Source of the DNA: Betaproteobacteria bacterium
Lineage (GTDB): Bacteria; Pseudomonadota; Gammaproteobacteria; Burkholderiales; Casimicrobiaceae
Length of the DNA: 64,000 bases
Direction: 5' to 3'
Assembly (NCBI GenBank): GCA_016861105.1
Contig: BOKS01000008.1
Location: forward strand, 1-64,000
In this document: piece by piece, positions 33,403 to 45,019 of the stretch
Numbering within the stretch: the stretch's first letter is position 1
Layout of the letters: the number at the start of each line of letters is the position of its first letter
The notes under the pieces: generated by a model
What the model was told of the DNA's origin: nothing
Seen by the model: the letters and a program-made list of their open reading frames with translations, nothing else
Database searches by the model: none
Made by a program: the position numbers and the translations under genes

Positions 33403-33610
33403 ATGCCAGTGACGACCGGCGATCCCACGATCACGCCCGTGTCCGCCGCCGCGCTGCGCGCACACGCGGCGCAACTGCACGCGCTGCTCGCCGACGCGTG
33501 GACGCGCGAAAGGTCCGCGAGGCGTGGGACGGCTGGACCGCGGAAGCCGCGCGTGGCGAGCGGATCGTGCTGGCGCCGCTGCGACTGGAGTCAGCGTCGG
33601 CAATTGGACC
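33403..33610 (+). pseudogene. Truncated GNAT acetyltransferase N-terminus
   Basis: The first 30 codons (SAAALRAHAAQLHALLADAW) match the N-terminus of the intact GNAT protein at 38512 (SAAALRAHAASLHGLLADAI). After an indel near 33510 the match continues in another frame (WTAEAARGERIVLAPLRLE versus WIGEVERGERIVLAAREG). It stops where the HigBA locus 4 operator begins. This is the front third of a duplicated gene, cut off next to a toxin-antitoxin insertion. Confidence 0.65.
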
Positions 33611-33649
33611 GACGCTCGTGCGTCCTCGAAGGCCGCGCTCACTCACGCG

Positions 33650-33666
33650 TCTCCCAGAATGGGAGA
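33650..33666. promoter_or_regulatory. Candidate operator, HigBA locus 4
   Basis: TCTCCCAGAATGGGAGA is a perfect inverted repeat with 7-bp arms and a 3-bp spacer, ending 11 bp before the toxin ATG. The GGGAG part could also act as the ribosome site. Antitoxin autoregulation through this palindrome is likely but inferred. Confidence 0.55.
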
Positions 33667-33677
33667 TGGTGGTCGCA

Positions 33678-33968
33678 ATGAGGGTCGTGGCCAAGAGCAG
33701 CCTGAACGGGTATTGGGAGCGCGCCGGCTGCGCCGATGCGCGAGGCCCGCTGCACAGCGGGTACGAAGCGGCCCTCAAGGCGAGACGGCGCCGGGCGCAG
33801 GACATCGAGGACCGGTGCGCCAGCGCGAGCATCTGCTGCAACAACCGCGTGGTGTTCAACGTGGGCGGCAACAGGTACCGGCTCGTGGGCGTAGTGCAGT
33901 ACCCGTCGGGGATCGTCCGGGTGAAGTTCGTCGGGACGCGTGCGCAATGCGACTGCATCGACGTTTAG
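33678..33968 (+). CDS. higB: HigB-family mRNA interferase toxin (locus 4)
   Basis: A 96-residue protein of the PF09907 family: MRVVAKSSLNGYWE, then SASICCNNRVVFNVGGNRYR, VVQYPSGIVRVKFVGTRAQCD and IDV. It matches the truncated toxin at locus 3 but has its N-terminus. The central part (GYEAALKARRRRAQDIEDRC) is a little unusual. It is probably complete. Its antitoxin gene follows after 7 bp and is frameshifted. Confidence 0.82.
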   Translation: MRVVAKSSLNGYWERAGCADARGPLHSGYEAALKARRRRAQDIEDRCASASICCNNRVVFNVGGNRYRLVGVVQYPSGIVRVKFVGTRAQCDCIDV

Positions 33969-33975
33969 AGCGTGA

Positions 33976-34334
33976 TTGGCCCGTCGGCCGATCCGGAACG
34001 ACGACGACCTGAAGAGGGTGTTCCGCCGCCGGGAGAGGATCTTCCAGGCCGAGGAGGGCACCGCGCTGGCCGACGAACGCGACGTCCATGTGACGCTCGT
34101 CGAGGCCTACGAGAGCAGGCACTGCGACTTCGGGCCGGCTGACCCGGTGGAAACCATCAGGTTCCGCGTGGAGCAGGAGGGACTGACGCCTCGCGACCTG
34201 GAGCCCTGCATCGGTCCGAGCGGACGGGTATCCGAGGTGTTGAACCGCAAGCGGCCGCTCAGCCTGCGGATGGTCAGGCGGCCGCACGACGGCCGAAGGT
34301 TCCTTGCGAGAGCCTGCTGGCCGAGCTGTCCTGA
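33976..34334 (+). pseudogene. HigA-family antitoxin with C-terminal frameshift (locus 4)
   Basis: RRPIRNDDDLKRVFRRRERIF through PSGRVSEVLNRKRPLSLRMV matches the COG5499 HigA type, like locus 3. Near 34300 the sequence reads GGCCGAAGG where GGC CTG AAG is expected. With one base added, the tail becomes KVPCESLLAELS and stops at 34332-34334. Unmodified, the frame runs on for over 1.5 kb. The start is TTG at 33976, where locus 3 has ATG. The helix-turn-helix is intact, so partial function is possible. Confidence 0.72.
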
Positions 34335-34397
34335 GTCGGTCGCGGATCGCGATGGCCGCGCTTTCCCGCTGTATCGGAATCGACTACTTGCTCGTGT

Positions 34398-34556
34398 GAT
34401 CTGCATGCCCTGCAGGACCGCGGCCTCGACCGGCTCGGCGACGACCGCGACCGCCTGCGTGAGCGGTACGCGGCCGTGGACCATTCGATGCCCGCGGAGG
34501 TCGTGCGCTGGCTCGACGGTGCCGATACGACCGACCGCTGGGTCGAGGCGTCGTGA
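34398..34556 (+). pseudogene. Possible 3' gene fragment
   Basis: A frame without a clear start encodes LHALQDRGLDRLGDDRDRLR and then VVRWLDGADTTDRWVEAS before a TGA. The acidic, Leu/Arg/Trp-containing composition looks like a real protein C-terminus, unlike the Arg/Pro-rich shadow frames. I do not recognise it. It may be the tail of the gene interrupted upstream. Confidence 0.3.
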
Positions 34557-34620
34557 GGCGGTCCGGATCCCGGCACCACACCGCGCGCAGCGGCGCGTGC
34601 GCCGGCGCGACGCGTGGCCG

Positions 34621-35673
34621 TCAGCGGTCAGGCGCGAACTGCCGCAACCGCGCGACCGCAGCCGTGCGGTGCGTCACGCCGAGCTTCGCGAACGCGTGCT
34701 GCAGGTGCTTCTTCACCGTGCGCGGGCTGATGCACAGCGTCGCCGCGATCTCGTCGTTCGTCGCGCCGCGCTCGACCTCGCGCAGCACCTCGATCTCGCG
34801 CGGCGTGACGCCCGTGTCGCGCAAGTGCTCGGCCCCGTCAAAGCAGGTGCGCTCCTCGAGGACGAGCGGCGTGGCGCCGTCGCGGGCGGCAAAGCGCCGC
34901 GCGACGAGCATCCGGCCGCCGCGGCGCCGCGTCAGCACGGCCGACGGCCCGCCGCCGGCCGAGCGCAGCCACGCACGCAACGTCGCGGGCGCGACCCCGC
35001 CCGCGCAGCGGTCGTCGAAGTACGCCGCGAGCCACACGAGGGCGCGAGGCGGGCCGTGCAGCACGCGTCCGGTGGCATCGATGATCATCAAGGCCACGCC
35101 GAGCTGAGCGTCGATCGCGTCGCGGTCGCGCAGCGCCCGGCGCGCGCGCTCGTAGGCCTCGAGGTTCGAGTGCGCGAGCGCGATGTGCGGACGCACGAGG
35201 TCGAGGAGCGCGCGATCGCGCTCGGTGAACGAGCGGCGGCCGCGCGCAAGGCCGAGCGACTGCCCGGTCGGTCCCGGCTTGCGCAGGAAGATGCTGAGCT
35301 GGTCCTCGTAGCCGATCTCGCTGTACAGCTCGTCGTACAGGCCGAGCGCGTGCAGCGCGCGCGGCGTCACGTGGTCCGACAGCTTGGTGGGGCGCAGGTC
35401 GCCGGTGCGCACCCAGTGCTGCAGGTTGGGGTGCTCGAGCATGTGCCGGGAGAACACCGCGGTGCGCCGCTCGAGATCGGGCAGGTCGGGCCACTGCACC
35501 ACGTGTGTCCACGGGACCGTCAGCGCGACATCGTTCCACGTCACGTGGTCGGCGCCGACCAGGGACCCGATCTCGCGCGCGAGCCATTGCGGAAAGTCGT
35601 GCCGCACGGCGTGCAGCCTTCCGACAAAGGCCAGCGCCGCAGCGCAGTCCCGCGACGAGAGATACCTCCCCAT
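34621..35673 (-). CDS. LuxR-type transcriptional regulator
   Basis: A 350-residue protein. The N-terminal half (about 1-240) is a GAF/PAS-like ligand-binding region (LVGADHVTWNDVAL, FTERDRALLDLVRPHIALAH), and the C-terminal LuxR helix-turn-helix is VTPREIEVLREVERGATNDEIAATL, CISPRTVKKHLQHAFAKLGV. No receiver domain. The start MGRYLSSRDC is chosen over a Met 19 codons upstream. It is divergent from the outer-membrane gene at 35775, with about 100 bp between, so that gene is the likely target. Confidence 0.85.
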   Translation of the reverse strand: MGRYLSSRDCAAALAFVGRLHAVRHDFPQWLAREIGSLVGADHVTWNDVALTVPWTHVVQWPDLPDLERRTAVFSRHMLEHPNLQHWVRTGDLRPTKLSDHVTPRALHALGLYDELYSEIGYEDQLSIFLRKPGPTGQSLGLARGRRSFTERDRALLDLVRPHIALAHSNLEAYERARRALRDRDAIDAQLGVALMIIDATGRVLHGPPRALVWLAAYFDDRCAGGVAPATLRAWLRSAGGGPSAVLTRRRGGRMLVARRFAARDGATPLVLEERTCFDGAEHLRDTGVTPREIEVLREVERGATNDEIAATLCISPRTVKKHLQHAFAKLGVTHRTAAVARLRQFAPDR

Positions 35674-35774
35674 GCCGGAAAAAGATACGCCTCGGGTCGT
35701 ATGGACGCAATGCGGCCTGCGTTGTACCAAGCAGGAAATTTCGCCGACGGTGCGGCGTGCCAGGGGAGGGCTTC

Positions 35775-37379
35775 ATGCGTGCGCGGTGGAGCGGTGGGAT
35801 CCCGGCGGCCGTCGCAGGCGCCGGGCTGGCGGTCGGAGCGGCGTGGGCAGCCGACGGCAGGACCGACCTCGAGCGCTGCGTGGCGCTGGCGCCCGGCGCA
35901 GTGAATCTCTCGATCCTTCCGCGGGGCTCGGCGGACTGCCTCGTGATTCCCCCGGCCGCGCGCGAACTGCGCACGATCGGGCAGCCGGATCGATGCATCG
36001 TCATCGACGGGACGACGATCGGCCGCGGCGCGAGCGGGTCGGCGACCTGCACGCGCGCGGTCGACCAGGACGGCGTCCAGGTCCTGCGCGGCGGCGGGGA
36101 AGCGTGCCTGGGCGTGAACTCCGCGGCGGGCGCGCTCACCGTGCTTTCGCGCAAGGGGCGCGGATGCCTCGGCGTCGACCGGAGCACGGGAAGGGTCGCC
36201 GCGGTCGATCCCACGACCGGCACGTTGTCGCCGGTCGGAGCCCCGCTGCCCGGTGCGACACCGCGCGCGGTCGTCATCGATCCCGCGACTGGCACGTTAT
36301 CTCCGGTCGGTGCGCCGCTGCCCGGTAGGAGACCGGGTAGCACCGCGATCGATCCGACGACGGGCACCCTCTCGCCCGTCGGATCGGTTCCACGCCCCAT
36401 CCGCGTCGCCCAGCCGTCCGGGGAATGGCTGATCGACGATCGCTCGCGGTGGGGCGCGACCGATCGCATCGCCGTCCGCGTCGGCGTGACCTATGGCCAG
36501 TGGGACGTCGCGGGCGTGTCGAGCGGGACGCTGGTCGACGGCGGGGTCGGCACCGAGCGGGAGGCGACGCACAGCGAAGACACGGTCGACACGTGGGGTG
36601 CCGACCTGCGGATGCGGACGCCTTACGGCGACGTGACGTTCGTCTACGAGGAGGGTGACGCGCACGACGCCGTCACCGAGCCGGTCGGGGGCGCGCAGAT
36701 CGGCTTCGTCTACCACACGCCCTCGGCCACCGGATCGCTGGGGCTCAACACCGGCCGCACCGGCGGCGAGTTCCGCGTCGACACCGACCTGCGCTTCGCC
36801 GGCGCCCGCTACGCGTTCCCGTTCAGCCTGTACCGCCGTGAGGGCGACGACTGCAAGATCGACTTCCGGGCCGTGCTGGCCGCGAGCCGCCTGCGCCTGC
36901 GCTACGACGCCTGGCAGGGCAACACGACGGTCCCGACGATCTACAGCGAGGCGCGCCAGGAGGTGGAGGAAGACCGTTACGGCGCGGGCGTGCGCGGCGT
37001 CTATGCGCAGCGGCTGTCCGACGCGATCGTCGGGCGCTTCGTGCTCGACCTCGACCTCTACTACCGCAAGGCGACGCTCGACAGCGAGCAGCGCAACGCC
37101 TGCGGCGCGCCCGGCTGTCCCCCTGCCGCGACGTTCACCGCGACCGTGCACGACGAGGACACGGGCTTCGCGTGGGGCGCGGGCCTCGGCGCCGCGCTCG
37201 ACTACGACCTGTCGCGCAAGGCGCGCGTGTCCCTGACGGCGGGCTATCGTCACCACGGGGAGAGCGTCCAACTGGTGAACCCGGTGCGCACGATCGACTT
37301 CGACGGCCCGCCGCGGCTCGCCGACCGCGACGTGGGCGTGTGGCGACTCGGCGTCGCGTACCGCTACACCTTCGACTGA
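35775..37379 (+). CDS. Outer-membrane beta-barrel protein with Pro/Gly repeat linker
   Basis: A 534-residue exported protein (signal peptide ending AWA). A Cys-containing N-terminal domain of about 120 residues is followed by three tandem repeats of the type DPTTGTLSPVGAPLPG (about 140-205). The rest alternates aromatic/polar strands (VTYGQWDVAG, DLRFAGARYAFPF, GVAYRYTFD) and looks like an autotransporter-type beta-barrel. GGGAGGG precedes the ATG. It is probably an OMP with a flexible linker. The role is unknown. Confidence 0.68.
   Translation: MRARWSGGIPAAVAGAGLAVGAAWAADGRTDLERCVALAPGAVNLSILPRGSADCLVIPPAARELRTIGQPDRCIVIDGTTIGRGASGSATCTRAVDQDGVQVLRGGGEACLGVNSAAGALTVLSRKGRGCLGVDRSTGRVAAVDPTTGTLSPVGAPLPGATPRAVVIDPATGTLSPVGAPLPGRRPGSTAIDPTTGTLSPVGSVPRPIRVAQPSGEWLIDDRSRWGATDRIAVRVGVTYGQWDVAGVSSGTLVDGGVGTEREATHSEDTVDTWGADLRMRTPYGDVTFVYEEGDAHDAVTEPVGGAQIGFVYHTPSATGSLGLNTGRTGGEFRVDTDLRFAGARYAFPFSLYRREGDDCKIDFRAVLAASRLRLRYDAWQGNTTVPTIYSEARQEVEEDRYGAGVRGVYAQRLSDAIVGRFVLDLDLYYRKATLDSEQRNACGAPGCPPAATFTATVHDEDTGFAWGAGLGAALDYDLSRKARVSLTAGYRHHGESVQLVNPVRTIDFDGPPRLADRDVGVWRLGVAYRYTFD
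36206..36389 (+). repeat. Three in-frame tandem repeats of about 70 bp
   Basis: Three copies encode DPTTGTLSPVGAPLPG, DPATGTLSPVGAPLPG and DPTTGTLSPVGSVPRP, spaced by 72 bp. The DNA copies differ at a few sites. Unit number could vary by slippage or recombination, changing the linker length of the outer-membrane protein. Confidence 0.75.
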
Positions 37380-37576
37380 CGGCGGCCCGCGCGCGCGCGC
37401 CGGGACCGGCGTCCCGCGCCGGGGCCGCAGACGCGCGGACGCGCCCGCACGCCGGGACACGCGCCTCATGACGCGCGCGTGCGCGCGGTGCTGCAATCCC
37501 TCCGCGACGGGACGGCAACGCCAGGGCGATCGGCCCGACCGGCTCGCGCAACGGCTCACGGACCGCGGAGGTCGTC

Positions 37577-38332
37577 ATGGGTGGATGGCTTGCAGTGGCG
37601 TACGGCGCGGCCTGCTACGCGCTGTTCCTGTTCACGTTCCTCTACGCGATCGGCTTCGTCGGCAACGCGGTCGTCCCGAAGTCGATCGATGTCGGCGGCG
37701 CCGCGCCGCTCGCCGAGGCGCTCGTCGTCGACGCGCTGCTGCTCGCGCTCTTCGCCGTGCAGCACAGCGTGATGGCGCGGCGCGGCTTCAAGCGCTGGTG
37801 GACGCGCTTCGTGCCGCCGGCCGTCGAGCGCAGCACCTTCGTGCTGGCTGCAAGCCTCGTGCTGCTGCTGCTGTTCTGGCAATGGCGGCCGATCCCCGCG
37901 GTCGTCTGGGAGGTGCGCTCGCCGGCGCCCGCGGGGCTGCTGACGACCGTGGCGTGGCTCGGCTGGGCGATGCTGCTGACGAGCACGTTCCTCATCGACC
38001 ACTTCGAGCTGTTCGGGCTGCGGCAGGTGGCCGCGCGCCTGCGCGGATCGCCGCTGCCCGCGCCGGCGTTCCGCACGCCGCTGTTCTACCGCTACGTGCG
38101 CCACCCGATCTACCTCGGCTTCCTGCTGGCGTTCTGGTCGACGCCGAGCATGACGGCCGGTCACCTGCTGTTCGCGGTGGCGACGACCGGCTACATCCTG
38201 GTGGGCATCGCTTTCGAGGAACGCGACCTCGTCGCCCAGTTCGGCGACCGCTACCGCGCCTACCGCGAGCAGGTCGGCATGCTGGTGCCGCGCGCGCGCC
38301 GCGCACGGCGGCCCGATCGCGCGGTGCGGTAG
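37577..38332 (+). CDS. mddA: MddA-like methanethiol S-methyltransferase
   Basis: A 251-residue membrane protein with about six hydrophobic segments: [34 protein letters not shown], and the ICMT-type end [18 protein letters not shown] with [19 protein letters not shown]. This combination is that of MddA/NnrU-related proteins, which methylate methanethiol to dimethyl sulfide. The substrate is inferred from similarity. It stands alone, 197 bp after the outer-membrane gene. Confidence 0.75.
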   Translation: MGGWLAVAYGAACYALFLFTFLYAIGFVGNAVVPKSIDVGGAAPLAEALVVDALLLALFAVQHSVMARRGFKRWWTRFVPPAVERSTFVLAASLVLLLLFWQWRPIPAVVWEVRSPAPAGLLTTVAWLGWAMLLTSTFLIDHFELFGLRQVAARLRGSPLPAPAFRTPLFYRYVRHPIYLGFLLAFWSTPSMTAGHLLFAVATTGYILVGIAFEERDLVAQFGDRYRAYREQVGMLVPRARRARRPDRAVR

Positions 38333-38511
38333 CGCAGGTGCGCTGCACCGCGGCGGAGTCCGGCGCGATCGCCGCGTCAGGACGCTTCGCCGGGCACGAC
38401 CGCTCGGCCGCCCGAGGCGGGTGCGAAGGCGCACGGGGCGCGCCGTCTCCGGGTTCGCTCGCGATTCGGCGATAATCGGCTCGACGCGCCGCCGGCGCGC
38501 CCGAGCCGACC

Positions 38512-39081
38512 ATGACGACCGACGAGCCCGCCATCGACGTGCTGTCCGCCGCGGCGCTGCGCGCGCACGCGGCGTCGCTGCACGGCCTGCTCGCCGACGC
38601 GATCCTCGACAACGCCTCGGTCGGCTACGTGTGGCCGCTCGACGAAGGGGCCGTGGCCGCCTCGTGGCGCGACTGGATCGGCGAGGTCGAGCGCGGCGAG
38701 CGGATCGTGCTGGCCGCCCGCGAGGGGCTCGCCGAGGTCGCCGGGTGCGTCCACCTGGTGCCGTGCGGCAAGCCCAACCAGCCGCACCGCGCCGACGTGC
38801 AGAAGCTGCTCGTCCACCGTCGCTTCCGCGGCCGGGGGCTCGGACGCGCGCTGATGGACGCCGTCGAGGGGCACGCGCTCGCGCTCGGGCGCACGCTGCT
38901 CGTGCTCGACACGAGGACAGGCAGCGCGGCCGAGACGCTGTACCGGCGCGCCGGATGGACGCCGTTCGGCGTGGTGCCCGGCTTCGCGCTCGACCCCGAC
39001 GGCACGCCCGCCGATTGCACGTTCTTCTGGAAGCGGCTCGACGCCACCGGTGCGCGGCAGCCGCCGCAGGGCGCATCGTAG
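38512..39081 (+). CDS. GNAT-family N-acetyltransferase
   Basis: A 189-residue protein with the acetyl-CoA signature VHRRFRGRGLGRALMDAVE and the C-terminal YRRAGWTPFGVVPGFAL. The N-terminus (VLSAAALRAHAASLHGLLADAI) is shared with the truncated copy at 33403. The substrate is unknown, and relatives include aminoglycoside and tabtoxin-type acetyltransferases. It is followed by an amidase gene 13 bp later. Confidence 0.85.
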   Translation: MTTDEPAIDVLSAAALRAHAASLHGLLADAILDNASVGYVWPLDEGAVAASWRDWIGEVERGERIVLAAREGLAEVAGCVHLVPCGKPNQPHRADVQKLLVHRRFRGRGLGRALMDAVEGHALALGRTLLVLDTRTGSAAETLYRRAGWTPFGVVPGFALDPDGTPADCTFFWKRLDATGARQPPQGAS

Positions 39082-42288
<3,207 letters not shown>

Positions 42289-42296
<8 letters not shown>

Positions 42297-42717
42297 CTTC
42301 ACGATCCGCACCGCCGACTGGTCGCGCGACGAGGGCCGGCTGAAGTCGGTGCGCTACGACGTCTTCTGCGTCGAGCAGGGCGTGCCCGAGGACCTCGAGT
42401 GGGACGGCCTCGACTCCGGCTGCGTGCACGCGATCGCCGAGGACGTCGCGCGGCGCGCCATCGGCTGCGGGCGGCTGCTGCCCGACGGCCACGTCGGCCG
42501 CATGGCGGTGCGCGCGGACTGGCGCGGGCGCGGCGTCGGCGGCGCGCTGCTCGCGCACCTCGTCGGCCTCGCCCGCGCACGCGGCGACGCCAAGGCGATG
42601 CTCAACGCGCAGGCGCAGGCGATCCCGTTCTACGAGCGCTTCGGGTTCGTGGCGGTCGGCGAGCCGTTCGAGGAGGCCGGGATCCCGCACGTCGCGATGG
42701 AGCGCGCGCTGCGCTGA
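42289..42717 (+). CDS. ElaA-like GNAT acetyltransferase
   Basis: A 142-residue GNAT protein starting at GTG: RYDVFCVEQGVPEDLEWDGLD near the start, then RMAVRADWRGRGVGGALLAHLVG and AQAQAIPFYERFGFVAVGEPFEEAGIPH. This set is typical of YjcF/ElaA-type acetyltransferases. The substrate is unknown. Its end overlaps, tail to tail, the end of the NRDE gene by about 88 bp. Confidence 0.85.
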
Positions 42718-43484
42718 TCCCGCGACCCGTCGACGTCGAAGCGCACGTCCACCTCGCCGGTCGGCGATCCGTCGGGGGCGAAACTCCGCTCGACGAAGCG
42801 CGCGCGCCCGTCGCGCGCGACCGCGAGCACCGTCGAGCAGCGCGTGCCGTAGCGCTCGCCGACGATGAACACGGCGGAGAGGCGGCGCTCCCAGTCCAGG
42901 GCGACGCCGGTCGACGGCAGCTCCTCGTCGGCGGCCGTGCGGCGATCGGCGAGCGCGTCGAACAGCGGGCCGAAGCCGTCGCCGCCGCGCGCGATCCACG
43001 CCGCGACGGCGTCGCGCACCAGGCGCACCTTCGGCCAGTCGTCGTCGAGCAGGCCGTTGGAGAGCCCGTGCACGCCGGCGGCGAGCCCGCGCACGCCGTC
43101 GGCGCGGTTGGACGTCCACGCGGCGCCGTGCAGGTCGCCCGCGACGAGGTTGAAGCCGTTGTGACGCGCCCCGGCGTCCCGCGCGTCCGCGAGCGCGGCG
43201 GCGACGTCCCCGCGATGCGCGAGGACCGCCGGCACCAGCGCCCCGCGCGAAGGCGCGGCCGGATCGTGGCGCGCCGGATCGCGCACGTTCGTGACGAAGG
43301 CGAAGCGCCCCGCGCGCGTCACGCCGAGCCACGTGCCGCCCGCCTGCAGGTCGCGGCCGCCGAGCACGCCCTCGGGCCACCACCCCGCGGGCGCCGTCGG
43401 GCGCGCGTGATACTCGTCGCGGTTCGCGGCCACGACCAGCGCCAGGCGCGGATGCGCGTCGAGGGCGACGACGGCAAGGCACAT
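42630..43484 (-). CDS. NRDE/TANGO2-family protein
   Basis: A 284-residue protein. MCLAVVALDAHPRLALVVAANRDEYHARP contains the NRDE motif, followed by GGRDLQAGGTWLGVTRAGRFA and HNGFNLVAGDL. TANGO2-family proteins have recently been linked to heme transfer, but the bacterial role is unsettled. The start is fixed by the conserved MCLAVVA at 43484. The last 30 residues cross the convergent GNAT gene and are not conserved-looking, so a stop may have been lost. Confidence 0.82.
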   Translation of the reverse strand: MCLAVVALDAHPRLALVVAANRDEYHARPTAPAGWWPEGVLGGRDLQAGGTWLGVTRAGRFAFVTNVRDPARHDPAAPSRGALVPAVLAHRGDVAAALADARDAGARHNGFNLVAGDLHGAAWTSNRADGVRGLAAGVHGLSNGLLDDDWPKVRLVRDAVAAWIARGGDGFGPLFDALADRRTAADEELPSTGVALDWERRLSAVFIVGERYGTRCSTVLAVARDGRARFVERSFAPDGSPTGEVDVRFDVDGSRDQRSARSIATCGIPASSNGSPTATNPKRS

Positions 43485-43497
43485 CGCGGGATCGGGG

Positions 43498-43782
43498 TCA
43501 GGGGGCGTCGACGAAGCGCTCGACGTGCCGCTCGCCGGCGACGAGCCCGGCGAGCCCGTGCCGCGCAACGGCGGCCTGCAGCGCGTTCTCGAAGCCGGCC
43601 GGATCGGTGACCGGCTCCCAGATCTCCATCCACGTCGACGGGTCGTCGCGGCGCACGAGCACGCGCCCCGTCACGGCGCACGCCAGCGCGACGTCGTGCA
43701 GCACCGCGTTGACCGCGGCGCGCACCGGCGCCGGATCGCCGTCGATGCGGTACCAGACGTAGTAGTGGACGGTCGCGCTCAT
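43498..43782 (-). CDS. DUF4936 family protein
   Basis: A 94-residue protein: MSATVHYYVWYRIDGD, RVLVRRDDPSTWMEIWEPV, then GERHVERFVDAP. This is the DUF4936 pattern, a short ferredoxin-like-fold family common in betaproteobacteria beside ygfZ and NRDE genes. Function is unknown. The start at 43782 replaces an Arg-rich extension. It lies 7 bp after the ygfZ stop, same strand. Confidence 0.82.
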   Translation of the reverse strand: MSATVHYYVWYRIDGDPAPVRAAVNAVLHDVALACAVTGRVLVRRDDPSTWMEIWEPVTDPAGFENALQAAVARHGLAGLVAGERHVERFVDAP

Positions 43783-43789
43783 GGACGCC

Positions 43790-44836
43790 TCACAGCCGGA
43801 CCCGCCCGCGCGGCGCAGCGGGCTCGGGCAACGCGTAGGGCAGCGGCTGCACGCGCGCGGCGGGGCCGTCGCGCGTACCCAGTGCGACCGTTCCCTCCGC
43901 CGCCTCCGAGCGCATGACCGCGAGCATCGCGCTGCCGCCGTCCGGGCGCGGGGCGCTGTTGACGATCGTGCCGCACGCCTGGTCCTCGAACGCACCTGCG
44001 TAGATGCGCGTGCCCGGCGCCGGCGGCGGCGCGTCCCCCGCGAGCACGTAGAGGCGCTCCTTCAGGCGTCCGAGGTACTGCGTGCGGGCGACGATCTCCT
44101 GTCCCGGGTAGCAGCCCTTGCGGAAGTCCAGGCCGCCGAGCGCGTCCTGGTTGGCGGTCTGCGCGACGAACAGGTCCTGCGTCGCCGCCGTGACGACGGG
44201 CACGGCCGCCTGCACCCCGAGCCACTCCCACACCTCGCGCGGCGCCGGCGCGGCGTGCGCCGCGAGCCGCGCGTGGATCGCGTCGGCCGCCTGCGGCGAC
44301 GCCGCCACGACGAAGCGCCCTTCCGGCAGGCGCACGACGCGGGCCTCGCCGGCGTCGGCGGCGCCGGGTCGCGGCGGGACGGCTCCCAGCGCCGCCTCCA
44401 CGGCGGCGCCGGCGCCGGGGCCGCCGACGCCGATCCGCACCGTCGCGCCGGACCGATCGGCCACCGTCACCTTCGAGCGCAGTACGAACATCGCCAGCCG
44501 CTTGCGCACCGGCTCGGCCAGGTCGTCGGCGACCAGCGCCTCGTAGGCGTCGGCGTCCGCGGGCCCCGGGCTGCGCCACAGGAACAGCGTGGCGAGCATC
44601 CGCCCCTTCGGCGAGTTGTAGGTCGACCGCTGCCCCTCCCCGGGACCGAGGGCCTTCACGTCGCTGGACAGTTGGCCGTGCAGGAATCCGGCAGCGTCGG
44701 CGCCGGCGAAGGCGACCAGGCCGAGGCCCGTGTCGCGCACGACGACGGCGCCGCGCCTGGCCGCCTCCCAGACCGGCGGGTCCACGGCGGGCACGGGGAG
44801 CGGAGCGGCGGAGGGCGGGGCGGGCGGTGTGCTCAT
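43790..44836 (-). CDS. ygfZ: YgfZ/GcvT-domain tRNA-modifying, Fe-S related protein
   Basis: A 348-residue protein with the diagnostic LDFRKGCYPGQEIVART containing the conserved Cys. YgfZ is a folate-binding protein that supports some Fe-S enzymes such as MiaB. The N-terminus has GAVVVRDTGLGLVAFAGADAAGFLHGQLSSDV. It starts 183 bp from rpsB in divergent orientation. It heads the minus-strand group with DUF4936 and NRDE. Confidence 0.9.
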   Translation of the reverse strand: MSTPPAPPSAAPLPVPAVDPPVWEAARRGAVVVRDTGLGLVAFAGADAAGFLHGQLSSDVKALGPGEGQRSTYNSPKGRMLATLFLWRSPGPADADAYEALVADDLAEPVRKRLAMFVLRSKVTVADRSGATVRIGVGGPGAGAAVEAALGAVPPRPGAADAGEARVVRLPEGRFVVAASPQAADAIHARLAAHAAPAPREVWEWLGVQAAVPVVTAATQDLFVAQTANQDALGGLDFRKGCYPGQEIVARTQYLGRLKERLYVLAGDAPPPAPGTRIYAGAFEDQACGTIVNSAPRPDGGSAMLAVMRSEAAEGTVALGTRDGPAARVQPLPYALPEPAAPRGRVRL

Positions 44837-45019
44837 CGGGGCGCTGAGGGGGGACGGGAGGCGGATGTGCGTGCTAGAATAACAAGTTAGCTCGGCCACG
44901 GTTGCAGCGCCGGGCGAATCCGCACACCCGCGGGTCAGGGTGTCCGGCCCCCGCGCGAGCGCCACGGGCCGGATGTCGCCGCGGGTGGAGGCCCAAACCC
45001 TGACGAGGAGTCCCGAGCA
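44837..45019 (+). promoter_or_regulatory. Divergent promoter/leader region before rpsB
   Basis: This is the 183 bp between ygfZ and rpsB. It contains a locally AT-richer patch with TAGAAT (44875-44880), a possible -10 box, and GAGGAG just before the rpsB ATG. In other bacteria the rpsB leader mediates S2 autoregulation, and a GC-rich leader of about 130 nt is present here. I cannot fold it with certainty. Confidence 0.4.

Noticed and set aside
34335..35904. Long read-through of the HigA locus 4 frame into the LuxR region
   Set aside because: After residue 105 the composition turns Arg/Ala-rich and runs antisense to the LuxR gene. The restored frame ends at 34334.
36206..36389. Phase-variable homopolymer or short tandem repeat
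   Set aside because: Units are 72 bp and in frame, so changes in number would alter length but not switch the gene off.
44837..45019. tRNA gene in the rpsB leader
   Set aside because: No acceptor or T-loop sequence (GTTCRANNC with a paired stem) could be found here or elsewhere in the window.
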